This document shows, one piece after another, positions 40,887-47,269 of a stretch of 47,269 nt of DNA. The notes below the pieces were generated by a model. The model did no database searches. It had not been told where the DNA came from and was given only the letters and a program-made list of their open reading frames with translations. Within the stretch, counting starts at the first letter, position 1, and each line of letters starts with the position of its first letter. The position numbers and the translations under genes were made by a program. The stretch is from the NCBI RefSeq assembly GCF_000423605.1, contig NZ_AUIH01000033.1, positions 1 to 47,269 of the forward strand, written 5' to 3'. This DNA is from Saccharospirillum impatiens DSM 12546 (GTDB lineage Bacteria > Pseudomonadota > Gammaproteobacteria > Pseudomonadales > Natronospirillaceae).

Positions 40887-43167
40887 CCGGGGTCAGCATC
40901 TGGGTTCGCCTTCGCATGACTACCTGCCAGTGCGGTGGCAGCCAGCCGTTGTGGTAATACTCGGCGAAGCGGTCGTCCACAAGCCAGATATCCCCGTGAT
41001 CGGTTTCAGTGCGCACACAGCGTCCGGCCGCCTGCAAAACCTTGTGCAGGCCGGGGTAGCGGTAAGCAAAGTCGAAACCGGGCTGGCCCTGGCGCTCAAG
41101 AGCGTGACGGATTCGATTGTTGAACTCGTTTACCTGGGGCAGGCCAGGTCCGACGACCATGACTCCGGTGAGGGCATCACCGGGGAGGTCGATACCCTCA
41201 CCCAAGACACCACCCAATGGAGCCATCACCATTAAGCCCTGCTCAGTGCGCAACCGGTCGAGCAGGGCCAACCGCTCCAACAAGGTCGCGTCGCGTGTCG
41301 GGGCCAGCACGGTTGGGTCGTCGGCAAAGGCGTCGAACACACCTGACATCTGCTGATAGCTGGAGAAGAACACCAGTGCATTGCCCCGGGTCTGGGTGCG
41401 GAACTGCTGGACCAGGGGTAACACCGCGTCTTTCAGGCCGGCACGGTCGCGGTACCGGGTGGAAACGTCGGTGATCAGCGTTACAGTGAATTGCTCTGGC
41501 TGAAACGGAGAGGGCAGGGCCTGCGGTACGGCGTCTGCCAGACCAGTCATGGTCATGCTGTAGAGCCAGGGGGTCAGAGTGGCACTGAAACCGGCGACTG
41601 AGTTGACTAGCTCGTGCTTTTGAGCCAGCAGGCGTGACGGGTTCAGACACAGAACTTCGATGCGCTGGTCGTCGGTCGATGCGCCCTGGCTTCCCTGATA
41701 TCGCCAGCAGAAATCGTCGGGTTGGGCTAACTCATCGATGCGCACAAAGCGACCGGCTTCGAAAATCAGCCCTTCCCAGGCTGGGCCGGGCTCCCAAAAT
41801 GGGGCATCACGCAGCAGTCGCGCACTGGCCTGCAGCCAGGCACGCAGGGCCAGCACCAAAGCCTCGGGTCGATGTTCGCTGAGGCCATTCCGATTGTTCA
41901 GGCAGCGTTTCAGGGCTTGGCGAACCGGTTTCAGCGCCGCCTGTACATTCGCCGGTGCGGCCTCCTGCAGAGCCGTCAGTGTGCGACCCGACAAGGAGGC
42001 GCTGAACATGGCCCGGCCCCGATCAATCAGGTTGTGGCTTTCATCAATCAATACCGCGACCCGGTTGTCTACTTCCCGGAGCAGATACGGCTGGACGGCC
42101 GTGGTGTCGTACAGGTAATTCACGTCACCGACCACCAGGTCTGCCCAGACAGCCCAGTCCTGGCTCAGGTAGTAAGGGCAAATCTGATGCTGCTCGCCCA
42201 GTTCAATCAGCGCGGTTCGGTCCCAGATGCCTTGTTTCAGAAATGCCGGGCGCAGTGACTGGCGCTTGCTGAAATAACCCCGGGCGTAAGGGCACACCGA
42301 CCCATCGCAGGGGGTTGAGGGGCTCAGGCACAGGCGCTCTTTGGCCTGTAAATTCAGGGTGACCAGATCGGTTGTTGCCAGCCCCAGGGCGCGAACGCTG
42401 TCGAGCACCAGCGGCTGACCGGTGTTTTTCATGGTCAGATAATAAACGCCCTGGTGGTGCCCCGCCCCCAGCGCTTTCAGGCTGGGAAACAGCGCCGCCA
42501 GCGTTTTGCCGGTTCCGGTTGGTGCCTCAATCAATGCATTGCGTTTCAGCGCCTGCGCCTTGTAGACGGTCTCGGCCATGCTGCGTTGGGCTGGCCGCAT
42601 CTGGTTGAAGGGGAATTGAGCCCCGGCCAGCGCCTGATTGCGCTGTTGCCGGTGTTCATGCAGTTGTTGCAGCCAGAGATCGTAACGTGACAGGTGGTCA
42701 ATGAGTCGGTCGAGCAGGTCCTGGCGGGTCCAATGCTCGTCCTGATGCCATTCCTGTTGTGTCTGGCTGTGGACATAACACAGTCGTACTGTCCAAAGCG
42801 TTTGGTTGGGACGTGGCAATGCCCAGAGTGCCGCGTAGAGTTGGGCCTGGCGCTGATTCAGCGCCTGGGCCGATCCGGGTAGCTCATCCGGGGTGATGCG
42901 CAGTGATTTGATTTCTTCTATGCCGTCTGACCAGGCGCCGTCTATCCGGCCGCTGAGGGTCAGATCAAAGTCCGGGTGATACCAGTCGAGACTCACCGAT
43001 TGCTCCGGCCGATAGCCTGGGGCGCGTCGAGCCTGGGTCAACTGATGCGTTTCCCGGCCTTCCAGGGCGCTGGGGCTGGCGCGAAAACTGCTGACCAGGT
43101 CTCCGTCGTCCAGGCAAAATTCAGCCAGCGCGCGAACTGAAATGCGAAAAGCGGGCCGCAGCGTCAT
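40873..43167 (-). CDS. DinG/XPD-like DNA helicase with N-terminal nuclease-like domain
   Basis: The 764-residue superfamily 2 helicase has Walker A EAPTGTGKT, IDESHN (DEAH variant), and a C-terminal QAAGRCVRTETD motif. Cysteines in LCLSPSTPCDGSVCPYA and QICPYYLS are placed for the iron-sulfur cluster of XPD/DinG helicases. The first 100 residues resemble a Cas4/RecB-like PD-(D/E)xK fold (SGRIDGAW, then IEEIKSL), a feature of this subgroup. Its ATG overlaps the FAN1-like gene by 4 nt (ATGA), so the two are translated together. Together they suggest interstrand crosslink or branched DNA repair. Confidence 0.9.
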   Translation of the reverse strand: MTLRPAFRISVRALAEFCLDDGDLVSSFRASPSALEGRETHQLTQARRAPGYRPEQSVSLDWYHPDFDLTLSGRIDGAWSDGIEEIKSLRITPDELPGSAQALNQRQAQLYAALWALPRPNQTLWTVRLCYVHSQTQQEWHQDEHWTRQDLLDRLIDHLSRYDLWLQQLHEHRQQRNQALAGAQFPFNQMRPAQRSMAETVYKAQALKRNALIEAPTGTGKTLAALFPSLKALGAGHHQGVYYLTMKNTGQPLVLDSVRALGLATTDLVTLNLQAKERLCLSPSTPCDGSVCPYARGYFSKRQSLRPAFLKQGIWDRTALIELGEQHQICPYYLSQDWAVWADLVVGDVNYLYDTTAVQPYLLREVDNRVAVLIDESHNLIDRGRAMFSASLSGRTLTALQEAAPANVQAALKPVRQALKRCLNNRNGLSEHRPEALVLALRAWLQASARLLRDAPFWEPGPAWEGLIFEAGRFVRIDELAQPDDFCWRYQGSQGASTDDQRIEVLCLNPSRLLAQKHELVNSVAGFSATLTPWLYSMTMTGLADAVPQALPSPFQPEQFTVTLITDVSTRYRDRAGLKDAVLPLVQQFRTQTRGNALVFFSSYQQMSGVFDAFADDPTVLAPTRDATLLERLALLDRLRTEQGLMVMAPLGGVLGEGIDLPGDALTGVMVVGPGLPQVNEFNNRIRHALERQGQPGFDFAYRYPGLHKVLQAAGRCVRTETDHGDIWLVDDRFAEYYHNGWLPPHWQVVMRRRTQMLTPVTPG

Positions 43168-44828
43168 GAGACGGCATCGTCAGCAGGCGTGTTATCACCA
43201 GGGGTAGCGTAGTCGACGTACCAGACTTCGGCGGGAATGCCGTGCTCGTTAAACACCCCGAGCCAGTCTCGCTGGTTGTCCTGAAGGCGGTCGCCGGGGC
43301 CCTTTATCTCGATGAAGCGGTAACCTCCCGGGAGAAACTGAAACAGGTCGGGAAAGCCAGATCGATGTCGCTTCAGGTCCAGCCAGAGGTGCTGGAATAT
43401 TGCGACCCAGTGTGGCCAGGGGACTGCGTCGAAACAGCGCAGCAACACAGACGTATCCAATCCGCCGCTCCAGCCGAAAAAGGGGTTTTGTAAGCCGGTT
43501 TTTTCCCGGATGTTCTGCTCCAGGTGCTGACGGGCGGTTTGCCGGGTGAGGGTTTGGTAGAGGTGGAGTCGGTCGGTACCGCGGCGCTGCAAAAAATCCG
43601 GCTGATAGATATCGGCCGGGCCGGACTGAAAGGGGTGGTGGAATGCCCCGGGGACGTCGGCGAACCACCAGGACCAGTGCACCAGGGTAAAGATAGCCAG
43701 TGGCAACTGGTTTTCGAGCCAGACGGCATCATTGAGATGGGAGCAGGCCAATTGCTCCACACTCATGGCTGCCGCCGGGTGCCATTCAACGCGGTACTCA
43801 GCGACAGTGGGCGCTAACACACGCAGCACTGGGCGTTTGAGTTTGCGGGCAAGGCGCGGTTGAAATCGGAGGCCGAAGCGGGCCTCGCTGGCATCCTGCG
43901 GGGCATCCAGCACGGGTTGCAGTGCTTCCCAGCACGCCGTGTAGTGTTCCAGTTTGTACAGCAATCGGCAGCGACGTTCGCGAGCCGGCGGTGCATCGTT
44001 CGTACCGAACAAGGTCATCGCCCGTGTCCAGTCTCCCGATTGTTCGAGTCGGAAGCCAAGCTGATTCATCAGTCGAAAGGCGCGCTCCTGAACCCGGGGT
44101 CGCCAGGTGATGGCCAGGCAAGCGTCCGCCAGGGCGGGCAGTGACTCGTCCGACTTTGTTTCGATTGCCTGATAATACTGTTCCCTCAGGTCCATCAACT
44201 GCAGCGTCTGGTTGATATCGGCCGGTTCCTGAAACCAGCGCTGAGCTCGGCCAAGCGGGTAGCGTTCATAACGGAAAACACCAAGGTCCGACAACACAAA
44301 ATCGGTCAGACTCTGGCGGCCATTTCCAAAGTACATCAGTTGCAATCGACGCAGGGCCGCATCGTGACAGCGGGCGACCAGAGGTTCTGTGATGTGCCAG
44401 TAATCCGGTGAGCCCAAGTCAGGAATCCGGGCGGCGTGGTCGAGCAGGGCCGCCTTGCTCAATCGCGGGTCCGGGTTCCAGGGCCAGTGCTTCAGGTCGG
44501 CGAGGGTCAGTAGCCGAACGATCTGTGCAGCCGTGAGGTCGGGTGCCGGATCGAGCAAACCGGCCTCAATCAGTTCAGCAACAGCCGGACCGATGGCGCC
44601 CACGTCCGGGTAGGCCAGCCTGTTGACTCTGAACACCGGCCCTTTGCGGATGTATAAGCGGACCAGCAGGCGTGCAGCGGTTGTGCTCAACTGCCTGAAT
44701 TGCGCCAAAAAAGCCTGATCGGTCGGATCCAGCAAGTCAGAATAGCGCTCTCCGACGGTACTGACCAATTGCAGGAAATTGTCGAGATAGTAGCCTTCGG
44801 GCAGGTCGATAGGCTCAGTCATGGACAT
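43164..44828 (-). CDS. FAN1-like VRR-NUC nuclease
   Basis: The 554-residue protein ends with a VRR-NUC domain: FPDLFQFLPGGYRFIEIKG then GDRLQDNQRDWLGVF. The D, the E-x-K pair and the glutamine are the catalytic set of this PD-(D/E)xK nuclease. The long N-terminal part includes the region FAN1 uses to bind DNA (VRLYIRKGPVFRVNRLAYPD, and TPR-like helices). Bacterial FAN1 homologues cut structured DNA and act in crosslink repair. The gene begins 7 nt after ruvX and overlaps the helicase start by 4 nt. A second ATG six nt downstream could be used instead. Confidence 0.9.
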   Translation of the reverse strand: MSMTEPIDLPEGYYLDNFLQLVSTVGERYSDLLDPTDQAFLAQFRQLSTTAARLLVRLYIRKGPVFRVNRLAYPDVGAIGPAVAELIEAGLLDPAPDLTAAQIVRLLTLADLKHWPWNPDPRLSKAALLDHAARIPDLGSPDYWHITEPLVARCHDAALRRLQLMYFGNGRQSLTDFVLSDLGVFRYERYPLGRAQRWFQEPADINQTLQLMDLREQYYQAIETKSDESLPALADACLAITWRPRVQERAFRLMNQLGFRLEQSGDWTRAMTLFGTNDAPPARERRCRLLYKLEHYTACWEALQPVLDAPQDASEARFGLRFQPRLARKLKRPVLRVLAPTVAEYRVEWHPAAAMSVEQLACSHLNDAVWLENQLPLAIFTLVHWSWWFADVPGAFHHPFQSGPADIYQPDFLQRRGTDRLHLYQTLTRQTARQHLEQNIREKTGLQNPFFGWSGGLDTSVLLRCFDAVPWPHWVAIFQHLWLDLKRHRSGFPDLFQFLPGGYRFIEIKGPGDRLQDNQRDWLGVFNEHGIPAEVWYVDYATPGDNTPADDAVS

Positions 44829-44835
44829 GTTGGAA

Positions 44836-45264
44836 TCACCCGGGCTGACTGAGAAATGTTTCCAGGATAAGTTGGGCAGCCAGGCTATCGATGTCTGCCT
44901 GACGGGCCCGGTTCAAGCTGGCTCCCTGCAACCCGAGGTGATTGCGGGCTTCCCGGCTGCTCAGTCGTTCATCCACGGCTTCGGCGGGCAGACCATAGCG
45001 TCCGTGCAGGCGTTTGCGAAACTTGTTAGCCCGGGTCCCCATCTCGCTATCGCTACCGTCCATATTGTAGGGAATGCCGACGGCGAAACCGACCGGGCGC
45101 CACTCGGTAACGAGCTGGTCGATGAGTTGCCAGTCGGGAATACCATCCCGGGCACGTAAGGTGGTGATGCCAGTGGCCGTGGCAGTAATGGTCTGCCCGG
45201 CCGCGACCCCGATCCAGGCCAGACCAAAATCAAATCCAAGCCACTGACCGGCTGGCCGGGTCAC
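44836..45264 (-). CDS. ruvX: RuvX (YqgF), Holliday junction resolvase-like 16S rRNA processing factor
   Basis: The 142-residue RNase H-fold protein has GFDFGLAWIGVA at the start (first aspartate), GIPYNMDG, VDERLSSREA (second acidic) and ADIDSLAAQLILETFL (third). It matches YqgF/RuvX in length. It was named as a resolvase but acts in 16S rRNA maturation in E. coli. In Pseudomonas and E. coli the gene yqgE (algH) lies just before it; here tonB is immediately before it and yqgE is absent from this run. Confidence 0.93.
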   Translation of the reverse strand: MTRPAGQWLGFDFGLAWIGVAAGQTITATATGITTLRARDGIPDWQLIDQLVTEWRPVGFAVGIPYNMDGSDSEMGTRANKFRKRLHGRYGLPAEAVDERLSSREARNHLGLQGASLNRARQADIDSLAAQLILETFLSQPG

Positions 45265-46148
45265 GAGGCTTCCCGCGCAAACTGATTGTCGGTACGAAAC
45301 TGCCAGGTACGAATGATTTCCAACTGATCATATTCCTGCGCCATCTCGATACTGAACGGCTCGAATGGGGCTGCCATAAGTACGATGCGTTTGGCCGCCT
45401 GGTCCAGCAAGGCGTGTCCCGAACTCTGAGTGACTTCCACCGAGGCCAGGCTGCCATCGGCGCGCATCTTAACCGCCAGCCGAACACTGCCCGACAATCG
45501 CTCCTGGCGCGCCGCCTGGGGGTAGTTCTGGTTGCCCACCCGTTCAACTTCTTCCAACCAGTTGAAGACATAGGCCGCGTCCAGTGAGCGACGCGCTGAT
45601 ACCGCCGTCAGGGTTCTGACCCTGGGCCGCTTGGCGTAGGTCTGGCGGCTTTCGTCGAGCATGGCGCGCAGAGTGGCCACATCGTTGATTTGGCTGATCA
45701 GCAGAGGATCGTTACTGGCCAGTTCTTCCACCGGCGGGGCTTCTTCTTCTGCCCGGTCCAGAGCTGAGCGGCTGGCCTCGGTCTGAGTGGTCAGAATGCG
45801 TTTCCGGGCAGCCTCCAGTTCAGCAAAATTCAATTGTTGCACTTCGGGAGTGGTACGAAAGACCTTGTTGTCTTCGATATCGGCTTGTTCAGTAGAGGTC
45901 AGTTTCGCCGCTTCATCCAGCGTTCCGCTGCCTACCTGGTCCGCATCGGCCAGAAAATCGGCTTCTTCCAGCGGCGTAGGCTCACTGCGACTGTGCTGGG
46001 CGAGGGTAACATCCAGCGTCGGCGGAATGGAGCGGGCTTCAGGTGCCGAGAACCCAACACCAAAAATCAGCAAGGCGTGCAAGCCAAGCGCCAGAAACAG
46101 CGTAAAGCTGAGTCGATCGACGGCGCCTACGCTGGCAGCGGTAGACAT
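45261..46148 (-). CDS. TonB-family energy transducer
   Basis: The 295-residue protein has an N-terminal membrane anchor (LSFTLFLALGLHALLIFGVGF), a long acidic and glutamine-rich middle and a C-terminal TonB domain (YVFNWLEEVERVGNQNYPQAA, SGSVRLAVKMRADGSL, then GHALLDQAAKRIVLMAAPFEPF). TonB transmits the proton motive force of ExbBD to outer-membrane receptors. The middle region lacks the proline-lysine repeats of classic TonB. The position between gshB and ruvX is that of the Pseudomonas tonB-like gene. ATG overlaps the last base of gshB and the end overlaps ruvX by 4 nt. Confidence 0.9.
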   Translation of the reverse strand: MSTAASVGAVDRLSFTLFLALGLHALLIFGVGFSAPEARSIPPTLDVTLAQHSRSEPTPLEEADFLADADQVGSGTLDEAAKLTSTEQADIEDNKVFRTTPEVQQLNFAELEAARKRILTTQTEASRSALDRAEEEAPPVEELASNDPLLISQINDVATLRAMLDESRQTYAKRPRVRTLTAVSARRSLDAAYVFNWLEEVERVGNQNYPQAARQERLSGSVRLAVKMRADGSLASVEVTQSSGHALLDQAAKRIVLMAAPFEPFSIEMAQEYDQLEIIRTWQFRTDNQFAREAS

Positions 46149-47101
46149 CAGACCGCTCCCCGTTTCCGGGCAATGAGGTCCATCAGCTTGCCGCCAATGT
46201 TTGTGTCATAAGCCGCGTCTATCTCGCGAATGCAGGTTGGGCTGGTCACGTTGATTTCAGTCAAATAGTCGCCAATGACATCGAGACCGACAAACAGCAG
46301 TCCACGCTTCTTAAGCTCGGGCCCGACCTGGGCGGCAATCCAACGGTCCCGTTCGGTCAGTGGCTGTGCCCGGCCTTTGCCACCAGCGGCGAGGTTGCCA
46401 CGGGTCTCGCCTTTTGCCGGCAGGCGCGCCAGGCAGTAGTCGACGGGTTCTCCGTCGATCATCAGAATGCGTTTGTCGCCATCCTTGATTTCAGGCAAGT
46501 ATTTCTGGGCCATGGTCTGCGTTTTACCGTGTTCAGTCAGGGTTTCAATAATGACGGATACGTTGGAGTCATCGGGTTTCAGTCGAAAAATGGAACTGCC
46601 GCCCATGCCGTCCAGCGGCTTGAAAATGACGTCGCCGTGTTCTGCGTGAAACGCTTTCAGCAACTGGGCGCTGCGCGTAACCAGGTGAGGTGGCGAGCAG
46701 TCCGGAAAGGCGGTTGCGAATAACTTTTCGTTACAGTCGCGCAAAGCCTGCGGTTTGTTAACAATCAGTGTGCCTTCTTGCTCGGCACGTTCCAGCAGGT
46801 AGGTAGCATAGGTGTATTCATTGTCGAACGGCGGATCCTTGCGCATCAGGATAACATCCAGATCGGCCAGTGGGGCGGCTTTGACTGGCCCAAGCTCATA
46901 AAAGTGATCTGGTTCACGAAATACGGTTAAGGGTCGCATCAGGGCCCTGGCCTGGCTGTTGTCCAGAAAAAGGTCTGCCGGAGTCATGTAAAACAGCTCC
47001 CAACCCCGGTCCTGTGCGGCCCAGAGCATGGCGAGTGAGCTGTCTTTTTTGTAGGTGACGGTCTCTATGGGGTCCATCACGATGCCAATCGTTAATTTCA
47101 T
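46148..47101 (-). CDS. gshB: Glutathione synthetase
   Basis: The 317-residue ATP-grasp enzyme adds glycine to gamma-glutamylcysteine. It begins MKLTIGIVMDPIETVTYKKDS and contains the ATP-grasp segments VIFKPLDGMGGSSIFRL, KYLPEIKDGDKRILMIDGEPV and GLDVIGDYLTEINVTSPTC. Length is normal. The ATG at 47101 fits the conserved start; the frame opens at 47161. It is the first gene of the gshB-tonB-ruvX run. Together with katG and oxyR it is part of the oxidative-stress set in the window. Confidence 0.96.
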   Translation of the reverse strand: MKLTIGIVMDPIETVTYKKDSSLAMLWAAQDRGWELFYMTPADLFLDNSQARALMRPLTVFREPDHFYELGPVKAAPLADLDVILMRKDPPFDNEYTYATYLLERAEQEGTLIVNKPQALRDCNEKLFATAFPDCSPPHLVTRSAQLLKAFHAEHGDVIFKPLDGMGGSSIFRLKPDDSNVSVIIETLTEHGKTQTMAQKYLPEIKDGDKRILMIDGEPVDYCLARLPAKGETRGNLAAGGKGRAQPLTERDRWIAAQVGPELKKRGLLFVGLDVIGDYLTEINVTSPTCIREIDAAYDTNIGGKLMDLIARKRGAV

Positions 47102-47269
47102 GTCTAGCCTCGGGTTATCATTGGCTGGTATGGTAATAGATGATTGGTATAGCAAAAACAACTTTCTTTACAGCCGTTTATAGCGGATAGCTAGTGCCCG
47201 TCCAGAAAGGGCGATTTTTCAGAAAGATGCCAACGTCCTCCATTGGTCGTCGGATCCGCTTGGTGGTAA
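47102..47269. other. Upstream region of gshB at the right edge
   Basis: These 168 nt should carry the gshB promoter (minus strand). A minus-strand frame of 25 codons enters from the right and stops with TAG at 47193-47191; it is too short to name. CTAGTGCCCGTCCAGAAAGG here looks like the end of an insertion sequence, but this cannot be confirmed from so little sequence. Confidence 0.3.

Noticed and set aside
47191-47269. Short frame and IS-like end at the right edge
   Set aside because: CTAGTGCCCGTCC resembles an insertion sequence end, but 79 nt with 25 codons is too little to call an element.

Overview
The window (about 47 kb) looks like the chromosome of a free-living, motile, aerobic marine-type gammaproteobacterium. 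Gene order recalls Pseudomonas and Oceanospirillales: gshB-tonB-ruvX, oxyR-recG, thrB beside polA, and trpGDC without trpE. There is also a TPP-riboswitch-controlled thiamine operon, a type II homoserine kinase, and FliA-type and chemotaxis signals. The exact genus cannot be read from sequence alone.

Layout. 1-3053 is an AT-richer accessory region. It holds the tail of an IS1380-like transposase, then three minus-strand gene cassettes separated by two attC-like sites but with no visible integron integrase: a HEPN-like protein plus a small HTH-like protein, an ATPase-TIR protein, and a ThsB-like TIR protein. This reads as an integrase-less piece of integron array loaded with likely anti-phage or abortive-infection genes. 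3054-3848 has no gene but holds a perfect 18-bp palindrome, a three-way-junction repeat, a second hairpin and the katG terminator. 3849-7425 carries katG, a lysophospholipid acyltransferase-like gene, and a YjfB-like motility gene behind an excellent FliA promoter. 7455-11096 carries a HExxH protein and trpGDC with a coupled small membrane protein. 11355-25108 carries deaD, a DUF4826 gene, an HDOD protein, recG-oxyR, an SDR gene, ppnN, thrB and polA. The PolA here seems to have lost key proofreading residues.

25334-27676 is the 5-oxoprolinase operon pxpABC. 27859-31350 holds a lone periplasmic binding protein convergent with a methyl-accepting chemotaxis protein. 31563-37434 is the thiamine operon (TPP riboswitch, terminator, thiC, fused thiDE, thiS, thiG, thiH), followed by a complete IS256-family element. 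38946-40886 is a tight response regulator, CheC-type phosphatase and PAS-GGDEF operon. 40873-47101 is the reverse-strand run gshB, tonB, ruvX, FAN1-like nuclease and DinG-like helicase.

Two results stand out. The first is the defence-type cassette array. The second is a family of 113-nt dispersed repeats (11155-11267 and 22082-22194) whose arms and inner hairpins differ in sequence yet keep base pairing by paired changes; a more distant relative with the same three-stem layout lies at 3562-3659.
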